Shown one piece after another: positions 1 through 7,956 of a stretch of DNA of 64,000 bases. The stretch comes from Pseudomonas sp. RIT-PI-S (GTDB taxonomy: Bacteria > Pseudomonadota > Gammaproteobacteria > Pseudomonadales > Pseudomonadaceae): positions 1-64,000 of the forward strand of contig NZ_JANZKJ010000005.1 in NCBI RefSeq assembly GCF_025642975.1, read 5' to 3'. The notes below the pieces were generated by a model that did no database searches, had not been told where the DNA came from, and worked only from the letters and a program-made list of their open reading frames with translations. Both the position numbers and the translations under genes were made by a program. How positions within the stretch are numbered: position 1 is the stretch's first letter; the number at the start of each line of letters is the position of its first letter.

Positions 1-66
1 CAAGGCTCGGTTGTGGCTGCGTATTCCGGGGCAGGGGGGCAGGGCTGTCAAGTAAAAGGTGACGGT

Positions 67-90
67 TAAATTTCCTCCGGCGGCGGTCGT
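67..90 (+). promoter_or_regulatory. Putative PvdS iron-starvation (IS) box
   Basis: The sequence holds TAAAT, exactly 16 nucleotides, then CGT, and ends 35 bases before the GTG start of pvdQ. This is the known core pattern recognised by the extracytoplasmic sigma factor PvdS in fluorescent pseudomonads, which drives pyoverdine genes under iron starvation. The match in motif, spacing and position, ahead of a pyoverdine maturation gene, makes a functional promoter likely. It has not been tested, and a short motif can occur by chance. Confidence 0.75.
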
Positions 91-125
91 TCCTGCTGGA
101 TATTTCGCTCGAAGGTGCCGCTGAC

Positions 126-2384
126 GTGAACAACCTGCCCACTCGCCTTGGCATCGCTGCCCTCACCCTCCTGGCATTGCAGGGCGCCCAGGCGACGCCG
201 CGGCTGGCCGCCGACATCCGCTGGACCGCCTACGGTGTGCCGCATATCCGCGCCGCCGACGAGCGCGGGCTGGGCTTCGGCATCGGCTATGCGTACGCCT
301 GGGACAACGCCTGCCTGCTGCTGGAAGAAGCCTTGACGGCGCGGGGCGAGCGCTCGCGGTACTTTGGCGGGCAAGGGCAAACCTCGGCGCAGGTGAGCAA
401 CCTCGCCTCAGACCTGTTCTACACCTGGCTCAACCGGGCCGATGCGCTGGCCGCCTTCGACCAGGCACAGCCCAGCGTCATCAGCGATCGGCTGGAGGGC
501 TATGTGGCCGGGTTCAACCGGTACCTCAACGAAGCGCCAGGTGCCTTGAGCTGTGCCGGCCAGCCTTGGGTGCGGCCGCTGCAACGCGCGGACCTGCTCA
601 GCCTGGCGCGGCGCCTGTTGGTGGAAGGCGGCCTTGGCCAGTTCATCGACGCCGTTGCCGGCGCCGCGCCCCCCGGTGAGGCAGCCGCCGGGGTGACGAT
701 GGCTTCGGCTAGCGTGGCCGCGCGGGCCGAGCGGCTGCGCCTGGAGCGTGGCAGCAATGCGGTGGCTGTGGGCGACCAGCGCGCCGCGGGAGCACGCAGC
801 CTGCTGCTGGCCAACCCGCATTTTCCCTGGAGCGGCGCGATGCGCTTCTACCAGCTGCACCTGACCATCCCCGGGCAACTGGACGTGATGGGCGCGGCCT
901 TGCCCGGCTTGCCCTTGGTCAATATCGGTTTCAACCAGCACCTGGCGTGGACCCATACCGTAGACACCTCCAGCCATTTCACCCTGTACCGCCTCGCGCT
1001 GGACCCCGCCCGCCCGGACCACTACCTGGTGGACGGCCGCTCGGTGGCGCTGCGGCGGGAGCCGGTGAGCGTCAGTGTGAAGGGCGAGGATGGCCAGGTC
1101 CGCAGCTTGCTCCACACGCTGTACGTCTCCGAGTACGGGCCCCTGCTCAACTGGCCAGGGCGGTTGGGCTGGACCGGCACGCAAGCCTGGGCCATCCGCG
1201 ATGCCAACCTGGAGAACACCCGAGTGCTGGGCCAGTGGGACGCCATCAACCGGGCCGACAGCACCGCTACGCTGCAGCGGGTGGTCAGCGCCCAGCAGGG
1301 CATCCCGTGGGTGAACACCTTGGCCGCGGACGACAACGGCCGGGTGCTGTACCTGAACCGTTCGGTGGTGCCAAACCTCAGCGATGAACAATTGCGGCGC
1401 TGTGGCTTGCCGCAGTTGATCGCCCAGGGCTTACCGGGGCTGCGCGGGGACCTCGCCGCCTGTGCCTGGCGCCAGGACCCCCGCGCCGCGCAGCCCGGCA
1501 TTGTGCCGGCCGAGCAGCTGCCGGCGCTGGCCCGCCGGGACCTGGTGCAAAACAGCAATGACAGCGCCTGGCTGACCCAGCCGGCGCAGCCGTTGGAGGG
1601 CTATTCGCCGCTGGTCTCGCGCAGCGGCGGGCCGCTGGGTGCCCGCGCCCGCTTCGCCCTGGGCCAGCTGGAAGCCGCCCGGTCGATCGATGCGGACGCG
1701 TTGCGCAACCTGGTCACCGGCAACCGGGTGGCTAGCGCCGACTGGGTGCTGCCGGACCTGTTGGCGTTCTGTGCGCAGCAGGGCTCGGCTGCCGAGGCGG
1801 GGGTGAAAGACGCCTGCGCCGAACTGGCCGCCTGGGACCGTACCGCTAACCTCAGCGCCGGGCCGGGCTTGCAGGTGTTCGCAGGCTTCATGGCGCGGTT
1901 CGCCGACAACGCCAGCCTATGGCGCTACCCCTTCGACCCGGCCGACCCGCTGCACACACCGCGCGGTATCGACCTGGCCAACCCTGCGTCCGCTCAGCTG
2001 CTGCGGCAGTGGCTGGCGCAGAGCCTGGGCGAACGGATCGACGCCCCTTGGGGCCAGATCCAAGTGAGCGGGCAGGGCGCCGACGCGATTCCGGTTCCGG
2101 GCGCCGATGGGCACCTGGGTGTGTACAACGCCATCCAGAGCGTGCCGGAGGGTAGCCGCCGTCAGGTGATCTCCGGCAGCAGTTACCTGCAACTGGTGCG
2201 CTTCACCGCCCAAGGTCCCGAGGCCAGCGGGTTGCTGGCGTTTTCCCAGGCGAGCGAGCCGGCCTCGCCCCAGCATCAGGACCAGACCCGGTTGTTTTCC
2301 GCCGGGCACTGGCCAGCTTTGCCCTTCACCGAACGGCAAATCGCCGACGACCCGGCGCTGCGCCAGCTTCATATCGAGCAATGA
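126..2384 (+). CDS. pvdQ: PvdQ-type acyl-homoserine-lactone / pyoverdine-precursor acylase
   Basis: This is a periplasmic Ntn-hydrolase of the penicillin acylase family. PvdQ removes the fatty acyl chain from the pyoverdine precursor during siderophore maturation and can also hydrolyse long-chain acyl-homoserine lactones. The 752-residue product starts at GTG with an AAGG ten bases upstream and has a Sec signal peptide ending near AQA (about residue 23). An alpha chain follows, then a spacer, then the RGSNAVAVG motif. Ser210 would become the N-terminal nucleophile of the beta chain after autoproteolysis. Length and motifs such as ADIRWTAYGVPHIR, NPHFPW and HTVDTSSHFTLYR resemble the Pseudomonas aeruginosa protein closely. 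An IS-box motif lies upstream and the azurin gene starts 20 bases downstream, which suggests co-transcription under PvdS. Confidence 0.93.
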   Translation: MNNLPTRLGIAALTLLALQGAQATPRLAADIRWTAYGVPHIRAADERGLGFGIGYAYAWDNACLLLEEALTARGERSRYFGGQGQTSAQVSNLASDLFYTWLNRADALAAFDQAQPSVISDRLEGYVAGFNRYLNEAPGALSCAGQPWVRPLQRADLLSLARRLLVEGGLGQFIDAVAGAAPPGEAAAGVTMASASVAARAERLRLERGSNAVAVGDQRAAGARSLLLANPHFPWSGAMRFYQLHLTIPGQLDVMGAALPGLPLVNIGFNQHLAWTHTVDTSSHFTLYRLALDPARPDHYLVDGRSVALRREPVSVSVKGEDGQVRSLLHTLYVSEYGPLLNWPGRLGWTGTQAWAIRDANLENTRVLGQWDAINRADSTATLQRVVSAQQGIPWVNTLAADDNGRVLYLNRSVVPNLSDEQLRRCGLPQLIAQGLPGLRGDLAACAWRQDPRAAQPGIVPAEQLPALARRDLVQNSNDSAWLTQPAQPLEGYSPLVSRSGGPLGARARFALGQLEAARSIDADALRNLVTGNRVASADWVLPDLLAFCAQQGSAAEAGVKDACAELAAWDRTANLSAGPGLQVFAGFMARFADNASLWRYPFDPADPLHTPRGIDLANPASAQLLRQWLAQSLGERIDAPWGQIQVSGQGADAIPVPGADGHLGVYNAIQSVPEGSRRQVISGSSYLQLVRFTAQGPEASGLLAFSQASEPASPQHQDQTRLFSAGHWPALPFTERQIADDPALRQLHIEQ

Positions 2385-2404
2385 GAGCCACCATGGAGTT
2401 CACG

Positions 2405-2854
2405 ATGTTACGCAACGCCGCTGTTTTAGCCGCACTGGCCTTGGCCAGCACACACGCCCTGGGGGCCAGCTGTGAAGCCACGGTCGATGGCACCGACCTG
2501 ATGACCTACAGTGTGCAAAGCCTGGACGTCAGCCGGGGCTGCGAGCGCTTCACCCTGCACTTGACCCATACCGGGACCATGCCCAAGACAGTGATGGGGC
2601 ATAACTGGGTGCTGACCACCGCCGACGACCAGCCCGGGGTCGCCGAGGACGGTGCCCAGGCTGGCGCCGAGCACGATTACCTCAAGCCCGGGGATGCGCG
2701 GGTGATCGCACATACCCGCCTGATCGGCGGTGGCGAGGCCGACTCCACCACCTTCGAGCTCAGCCGCCTCGATCCCGCCCAGCGCTACGTGTTTTTCTGC
2801 ACCTATCCAGGCCACCAGGTTTTGATGAAGGGCACGGTCGCGCTGGTGCCCTGA
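2405..2854 (+). CDS. azu: Azurin (periplasmic type 1 blue copper protein)
   Basis: Azurin is a small periplasmic copper protein that carries electrons between c-type cytochromes and redox partners. The ATG at 2405 is chosen because GGAG lies six bases before it and the product then opens directly with a signal peptide. A longer frame begins at 2381 inside the pvdQ stop. After cleavage before Ala21, the ligands fall at the classical mature positions: His46 (MGHNWV), Cys112, His117 and Met121 in CTYPGHQVLM, with the Cys3-Cys26 disulfide pair. The 149-residue precursor is normal for the family. Its position directly behind pvdQ is unusual, because azurin is usually associated with respiration rather than siderophore genes. 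Identity is very secure; co-regulation with pvdQ is inferred. Confidence 0.95.
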   Translation: MLRNAAVLAALALASTHALGASCEATVDGTDLMTYSVQSLDVSRGCERFTLHLTHTGTMPKTVMGHNWVLTTADDQPGVAEDGAQAGAEHDYLKPGDARVIAHTRLIGGGEADSTTFELSRLDPAQRYVFFCTYPGHQVLMKGTVALVP

Positions 2855-2977
2855 TCCTCGGGAGGTTCCGGGGTCCAGCGCAAGCTCGGCTACAGTAAGG
2901 CCAGCTCCGGGTGGGGCAGATTCCGGGGCCTCGCCTAGCCCTACAGGGTCAGCCATCTACCTTGCCAAGGCTGGCGC

Positions 2978-4579
2978 CTACGGCGCGAAAGGGGGTGCCT
3001 GGTTCACTTCGATCAGCAGCGGCCGGTCACTCGGCGCATTTCCCAGGAGCTGGCTCAGGTGTGCATGGTCGCGGGCCTTTTCTGCCTGGCAGCCGAAGCC
3101 CCGGGCGATCGCGATGAAGTCTGGCGTATAGATGTCCACGCCCAGCGGGGTGATGTCGCGGCTCTCCATGTAGCGCTTGATCTCGCCGTAGCCCTGGTTG
3201 TTCCACAGCAGCACGACCACCCCCACCCCGGCTTCCACAGCGCTGGCCAACTCCGGCAGGGTGAACTGCAAGCCGCCGTCGCCGATCAGGCACACCACCG
3301 GCCGGGCCGGTTCAGCGAGTTTCGCGCCGATGGCCGCGGGCAGCCCGTAGCCCAGGGTGCCGTAGCCGGTGGAGGCGTTGAACCAGCGCCGCGGGCCGTC
3401 TAGCTCCACCAGGTGGTTGCCGCTGTAAACGGTTTGAGTGGAGTCGCCAACGAAGCGCGCCTGAGGCAGCGCCCTCAGGATGCAATCGAACAGCTGGCGA
3501 TAGTGGCTCCAGCCTGCGAACTCTTGCGCCAACCGCGCCCGCGCCTGGGCGGCTCGCTGGGCGCCAGGGCTGTCGGCATTGGCCTCGCGCGGCGGCAACT
3601 CGTCGAGCAGCGCCCGCATGGCGAGGCGGGCATCGCCCTGGATGGCCAGCGTCGCCGGGTGATTACGGTTGAGCTGCTGGGGGTCGATATCCACGCGGAT
3701 CAGTTCACCGGCGATGCGGAAATGGCCATCGAACACTACGTCATAGTCGGTTTCGCCCAGCTCGGTGCCAATGGCCAGCACCACGTCGGCCTCCAGCGCC
3801 AACTGGCGCACCGGCGGCAGCGACTGGTTGCTGCCCAGCAGCAGCGGGTGGTCGGGTGGTAGCAGCCCCTTGGCGTTGATGGTCAGCGCGGTGGGCGCAT
3901 CCAGGGCCGTGGCCAGCGCCTGGGCTTCGGCCGCGGCCTCAACGCAGCCGCCGCCGAGCAACAGCAGCGGGCGCCGGGCCTGGCTTAGGCGGCGAGCGGC
4001 TGCTTGGAGCGGGCCCGGCGCCGGCGTGGGGCGTGGCGATATGACGCGCGGCAGCACCGGCAGGTGGCCGGCCGCGGCAGTGATCACGTCCAGCGGCAGC
4101 GCGATATGCACCGGGCGCGGCCGCTGGCTGTCGAACACGGCGAAGGCGCGGGCAAGCACCTCGGGCAGCTCATCCACGCTCATGAGGGTATGGCTGAAGG
4201 CACTGACCCCGGCAACCAACGCGCGCTGGTCTGGCAGCTCGTGCAAGTACCCGTTGCCCAGACCCAGCCGCGCGCGCTCATTCACGCTGGAGATCACCAG
4301 CATGGGAATCGAGTCGGCATAGGCCTGGCCCATGGCGGTGGCGATATTGGTCATGCCCGGCCCGGTGATGATGAAGCACACCCCAGGCTTGCCGCTGACC
4401 CGCGCATAGCCGTCAGCCATGAACCCGGCCCCTTGCTCGTGGCGTGGCGTCACATGGCGGATGCCGCTGTGGGGCAGGCCCCGGTACAACTCAACGGTGT
4501 GCACGCCGGGAATACCGAACACCGTGTCCACGCCCCAGGCGCGCAGTTGCTTGACGAGGAATTCACCGCAGGTAGTCAT
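2978..4579 (-). CDS. ThDP-dependent 2-oxoacid decarboxylase, AruI-like (5-guanidino-2-oxopentanoate decarboxylase family)
   Basis: This 533-residue protein has the full three-domain plan of thiamine diphosphate enzymes of the acetolactate synthase/benzoylformate decarboxylase type. It shows an N-terminal PYR domain with catalytic Glu48 in HEQGAGFMADGYAR, a central domain, and a C-terminal PP domain with the GDG...NN cofactor motif at residues 433-461. The opening stretch (VFGIPGVHTVELYRGL) resembles AruI, which decarboxylates 2-ketoarginine in the arginine transaminase pathway. It is the last gene of a leftward group and lies 44 bases after the symporter gene. No partner transaminase (AruH) is nearby, so the substrate could be another 2-oxoacid delivered by that symporter. 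Family assignment is firm; substrate is tentative. Confidence 0.75.
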   Translation of the reverse strand: MTTCGEFLVKQLRAWGVDTVFGIPGVHTVELYRGLPHSGIRHVTPRHEQGAGFMADGYARVSGKPGVCFIITGPGMTNIATAMGQAYADSIPMLVISSVNERARLGLGNGYLHELPDQRALVAGVSAFSHTLMSVDELPEVLARAFAVFDSQRPRPVHIALPLDVITAAAGHLPVLPRVISPRPTPAPGPLQAAARRLSQARRPLLLLGGGCVEAAAEAQALATALDAPTALTINAKGLLPPDHPLLLGSNQSLPPVRQLALEADVVLAIGTELGETDYDVVFDGHFRIAGELIRVDIDPQQLNRNHPATLAIQGDARLAMRALLDELPPREANADSPGAQRAAQARARLAQEFAGWSHYRQLFDCILRALPQARFVGDSTQTVYSGNHLVELDGPRRWFNASTGYGTLGYGLPAAIGAKLAEPARPVVCLIGDGGLQFTLPELASAVEAGVGVVVLLWNNQGYGEIKRYMESRDITPLGVDIYTPDFIAIARGFGCQAEKARDHAHLSQLLGNAPSDRPLLIEVNQAPPFAP

Positions 4580-4623
4580 GGCAGTCCTTTATGGAAATTG
4601 TATTGAGCGTCGCGTTGCCCGTT

Positions 4624-6012
4624 CTACAGCGTCGTGGCCTGGGCGATCCCCACGGCCCTCCGTGGCGACAGCAGGCTGACCAGCACGAAACTGACCAAGC
4701 CAATGCCCAGGCTGTAGTAGATCGGCGTGTTGGCTTCCAGGCCATCCTTGAACATGAACACCAGCGCGGTGAGGCAACCCAGGGTCATGCTGCTGATTGC
4801 ACCGGCGGTGCTGGCGCGCTTCCAGTAGATGGCCCCAAGCAAGGGGATGAGCATGCCGCCCACCAGCAGGTTATAGGCCAGGGTCAGGGCGCCGAGCACG
4901 TCGCTGACTACCATCGCGATGGCCAGCACCGCCAGGCCGGTCAGCAGGGTGAACAACCGCGCCAGCTTGAGGCTCGAGGGCTGGCCGTTGCGCAGCCTGG
5001 GCAGCAGGTCTTCGGTGATGGTGGTGGAAGCGGCGAGCAGGCCGGCGCTGGCGGTGGACATCATCGCCGCCAGGGCGGCAGCGATCACCAGGCCGCGGAT
5101 GCCATCGGGCAAGGCGGCCTGAACGATGGCGGCGAACGCATTGTTGGCGTTAGGCAGCTCAGGCAGCAGAACTTTCGCGCACATGCCGATCAACGCCCCC
5201 ACCAGGCCATAGAGCACGCAGTACACGCCGGCGATGGAGCCTGCGTATTTGGCCACCCCTTCGCTGCGGGCGGTGAATACCCGCTGCCAGATGTCCTGGC
5301 CGATCAAAATGCCGAAGAAGTAAATCAGGAAGTACGTGAGGATGGTGTCGTAGCCGATGGTGGTGAAGTTGAACGCCGTGGCCGGCAGCTTGGCCACCAG
5401 TTCATCCCAACCCCCCACCCGGTACAGGCAGATGGGCAACAGCACGAACATCAGCCCAACCGTCTTGATGATGAACTGCACGATGTCGGTGAGGGTCAGC
5501 GACCACATGCCGCCAATGGTGGAGTAGATCACCACCACGCCGCCGCCTAGCAGTACCGAGGCCAGGAACGGCAGGCCGAACAGCACTTGCATCACCGTGC
5601 CGATGGCCAGGGTGGACACCACGCCAATCATCAGCGCGTAGGCGAACATGATCACCGCGCTGGCCTGGCGCGCCATGGGGGTGTAGCGGCGCTCCAGCAC
5701 TTGGGTGACGGTGAAGATGCGCAACTTGAGCAACGGTTTGGCGAGGAACAGGTTGAGCACGATGATGCCGGCGCCCAGCGCGGCGCACAGCCAGAAGCCA
5801 GAAATGCCGTGCACGTAGCCCAGGCGCACGGTGCCGACCGTGGACGCGCCCCCGAGCACCGTGGCGGCCATGGTGCCCATGTAGAACGCCGGCCCCAGGT
5901 TGCGGCCGGCGACCAGGAACTGCTCATGGTTCCTTGCCCGGCGCATGCCGTACCAACCGAGCAGCAGCATGCCGGCGCCATAGATGAATACCACGAAGAT
6001 GTCCAAGGCCAT
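4624..6012 (-). CDS. Sodium:solute symporter family transporter
   Basis: This 462-residue integral membrane protein has about 13 hydrophobic segments. The opening pattern (short first helix, then QFLVAGRNLGPAFYMGTMAATVLGG) is typical of the sodium:solute symporter family, which includes proline, pantothenate and carboxylate carriers. It would use the sodium gradient for uptake across the inner membrane. It sits between the NTF2-like gene upstream and the ThDP decarboxylase gene downstream on the same strand with short gaps, so it likely imports the substrate of that decarboxylase or its precursor. The specific solute cannot be read from the sequence. Confidence 0.85.
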   Translation of the reverse strand: MALDIFVVFIYGAGMLLLGWYGMRRARNHEQFLVAGRNLGPAFYMGTMAATVLGGASTVGTVRLGYVHGISGFWLCAALGAGIIVLNLFLAKPLLKLRIFTVTQVLERRYTPMARQASAVIMFAYALMIGVVSTLAIGTVMQVLFGLPFLASVLLGGGVVVIYSTIGGMWSLTLTDIVQFIIKTVGLMFVLLPICLYRVGGWDELVAKLPATAFNFTTIGYDTILTYFLIYFFGILIGQDIWQRVFTARSEGVAKYAGSIAGVYCVLYGLVGALIGMCAKVLLPELPNANNAFAAIVQAALPDGIRGLVIAAALAAMMSTASAGLLAASTTITEDLLPRLRNGQPSSLKLARLFTLLTGLAVLAIAMVVSDVLGALTLAYNLLVGGMLIPLLGAIYWKRASTAGAISSMTLGCLTALVFMFKDGLEANTPIYYSLGIGLVSFVLVSLLSPRRAVGIAQATTL

Positions 6013-6067
6013 TTTTAGCGCTCTCTTATTGTTTGTTTTATTCAGCTGGGTGTCTGTCGCTTACCGC

Positions 6068-6511
6068 TCAGCCCTGAGGCTGGGGTTCCGGCATGGGGGA
6101 CAGGTGTTCATGGCAGGCCAGCCAGCCGCCGTTGGGAGCGGTTTGCCGAAACACGATGGTTTCCCGTTCCAGGCTTTCGATCTCTTGCCCGTTGAGCCTC
6201 AGGTGGGTGGCGACGTCGTGGGTGAAGATCGCCACATCCCCCTGTAGGCTTACCCTTGGGTTGCGTGACTGGCAGCCGAGCACTCGAAAACCTTCACGCT
6301 GCCAGCTGTCCCACAGCTGGCGGTAGGCGGCGCGGTTTTCCAGCACTTCAGGGGTGGTGTGAAAGACAAAGGTGGCGTCTTCGCTGAACGCGGCGAAGTA
6401 GGCGTCGGTTTGGTTGCCGGCGAACGCGGCCACGAGGGCTTCGGCGGCGGCCAGCACCTGGCGGTGGGTGCTGTCGGGAGGGGTGGGCTGGGTGCGGTCC
6501 ATCGTGGGCAT
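6068..6511 (-). CDS. NTF2-like / SnoaL-fold protein
   Basis: This small soluble protein of 147 residues has the hydrophobic pattern of the NTF2/SnoaL cone fold, as in DUF4440 and ketosteroid-isomerase-like proteins. An N-terminal helix region (LAAAEALVAAFAGNQTDAYFAAFSEDATFVFH) is followed by alternating strands ending WLACHEHLS. Such proteins serve as enzymes, detoxification factors or binding modules, so no reaction can be assigned. There are two close ATG codons: the first has AAAAGG only two bases away, while the second, three codons on, sits 11 bases from it, so the start could be at either. It is the first gene of the leftward group that continues with the symporter and decarboxylase. 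Confidence 0.6.
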   Translation of the reverse strand: MPTMDRTQPTPPDSTHRQVLAAAEALVAAFAGNQTDAYFAAFSEDATFVFHTTPEVLENRAAYRQLWDSWQREGFRVLGCQSRNPRVSLQGDVAIFTHDVATHLRLNGQEIESLERETIVFRQTAPNGGWLACHEHLSPMPEPQPQG

Positions 6512-6583
6512 CGCCTTTTATTGTGCTTGTGATGCGCCGATTCTGGTCACCTCGCCCGGTGGGACCAATCCCGACGGGCAAAT

Positions 6584-6611
6584 AATTACTTCATAAAACC
6601 CTGAAGTGATT
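6584..6611. promoter_or_regulatory. Inverted repeat between divergent genes, operator candidate
   Basis: Two ten-base arms, AATTACTTCA and TGAAGTGATT, are inverted copies with one mismatch and an eight-base spacer. They lie in the roughly 200-base gap between the leftward NTF2-like/symporter/decarboxylase group and the rightward lipoprotein gene. The arms are AT-rich in a GC-rich background. This arrangement is typical of a dimeric repressor or activator site. No regulator gene is adjacent, so its protein partner is unknown. Confidence 0.45.
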
Positions 6612-6719
6612 GTGCCGCTAATTTAACGGCGTCGGGTTTCGTCTGGCCTGTAGCGCAACCCCACGTTTGGCCCTGCGTGATGGTTGCAACGAACCCAATT
6701 CGCAGGACCAGGAGGTTTC

Positions 6720-7862
6720 ATGATCCAGCTCCACCCCAAGCCCGCCTTGCTGGGCATGCTCATGCTGACTGCCAGCTACCTCAGCGGATGCGCCGCGCTG
6801 AGCCAGGCACCGACGCCTGCTCTGGCGAACGCGCCGGCGCTGCGCCAGGACGGCTTCCAGGGATTGTACGAAGTGGTCGGGGACTTCTCCGCCGGCTCGT
6901 TGTTCGTGGCCTCCGCGCCCTCGTTCGAGCCCAAGACCGCGGGCTTTATCTACCGCCTTGATCCCCGCACGCTGCGGCCGGAACAGACCGTCCAGCTGGC
7001 GGACAAGCCCTTCGGCCTGGCCATGAACCACAAGACCCACACCCTTTACGCCGGCAATGCCTTCGACGGCGCCCTGACGGAGATCGACGCCAACACCGGC
7101 CTGGTCAAGCGAACCCTGGCCCTGGCAACCCCTGTTCGCGAAGAAGACGGCACCCTGAGCATGCCTCACGTGCGCAAGCTGGTGGTAGATGAGCAGCACA
7201 ACCTGATCTTCGCCAGCAGCCCGGGGGAGAGCGGCAAGGTGTGGATCGTCGACGGCGAGCGGTTCGCCCTGCTGCACACGCTGGACACCGGCATGTGGAC
7301 GGCCGGCATGGCCTACGACGCACAGGCCAACGTGCTGTACGCGGGGCAGGGCGGCAAAGACGAGCTGCTGGCCATCGACCCGGTGAGCGGCAAAGTGGTG
7401 CAGCGCTTCTCCACCGGCGAAACACCGGCCGATGATCCCAAGGCCTCCAAGCACTTCTTCATCAACCTCTCACTGGACAAGCCCGCCGGCAGGCTCTACA
7501 TCACCGACGCCAACTCCGAGCAGGTGTTCGTGTTCGACCTGGCCAGCAAAACCTTCATCAAGCGCCTGCCTACCAATGGCAAAGGCCTGCTGGACGTGAA
7601 GGCGCTGCCGCTGACCCACCAGTTCGCGGTCACCTACCGTGGCAGCCGTCATGGCGAGCACAGCGGCCAGGGCGGGGTGATGGTGTTCGATGCCAACACC
7701 TATGCATTGGTCAAGCACGTGCCGCTGCCAGTGCACCCCAACAGCCTGGAGGCGTCCCCGGACAACAAGACCCTGTTCGTCACGGTGAAAGCGCCGGTGG
7801 ACGAGCAACATGAGCTGTGGCGCACGAACGGCAGCGATGGGGTGGTGCGGATCGATCTGTAG
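6720..7862 (+). CDS. YncE-like beta-propeller lipoprotein
   Basis: The ATG at 6720 follows AGGAGG by four bases and gives a 380-residue product; an upstream in-frame start lacks such a site. A hydrophobic leader ends in the lipobox LSGC at about residues 22-25, so the mature protein should be lipid-anchored in the envelope. The rest is a chain of repeats of about 45 residues with motifs such as LYAGNAFDGALTEIDANTG, IFASSPGESGKVWIVDG and LYITDANSEQVFVFDL. These match YVTN/YncE-type seven-bladed beta-propellers. YncE-family proteins bind ligands in the periplasm, but their substrates are mostly unknown. It is a single gene followed by a second, unrelated lipoprotein gene. Confidence 0.75.
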   Translation: MIQLHPKPALLGMLMLTASYLSGCAALSQAPTPALANAPALRQDGFQGLYEVVGDFSAGSLFVASAPSFEPKTAGFIYRLDPRTLRPEQTVQLADKPFGLAMNHKTHTLYAGNAFDGALTEIDANTGLVKRTLALATPVREEDGTLSMPHVRKLVVDEQHNLIFASSPGESGKVWIVDGERFALLHTLDTGMWTAGMAYDAQANVLYAGQGGKDELLAIDPVSGKVVQRFSTGETPADDPKASKHFFINLSLDKPAGRLYITDANSEQVFVFDLASKTFIKRLPTNGKGLLDVKALPLTHQFAVTYRGSRHGEHSGQGGVMVFDANTYALVKHVPLPVHPNSLEASPDNKTLFVTVKAPVDEQHELWRTNGSDGVVRIDL

Positions 7863-7956
7863 AACTGTGCTGCGGACGATCCTGAGCTAAAGTTTGCGGT
7901 CCTTCTGCCGATTCAGGTGGGTTTATCCCTCCCAGAATCGCTACGAAGGACCGTTC

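Noticed and set aside
66..2381. Long opposite-strand frames inside pvdQ (for example 408-1391)
   Set aside because: They mirror the GC-rich codon pattern of pvdQ, have no domain features, and lack ribosome-binding sites.
4591..5550. 319-codon plus-strand frame opposite the symporter gene
   Set aside because: Rich in His/Gln/Gly with no fold pattern; it is the antisense of a membrane protein gene with strong family features.
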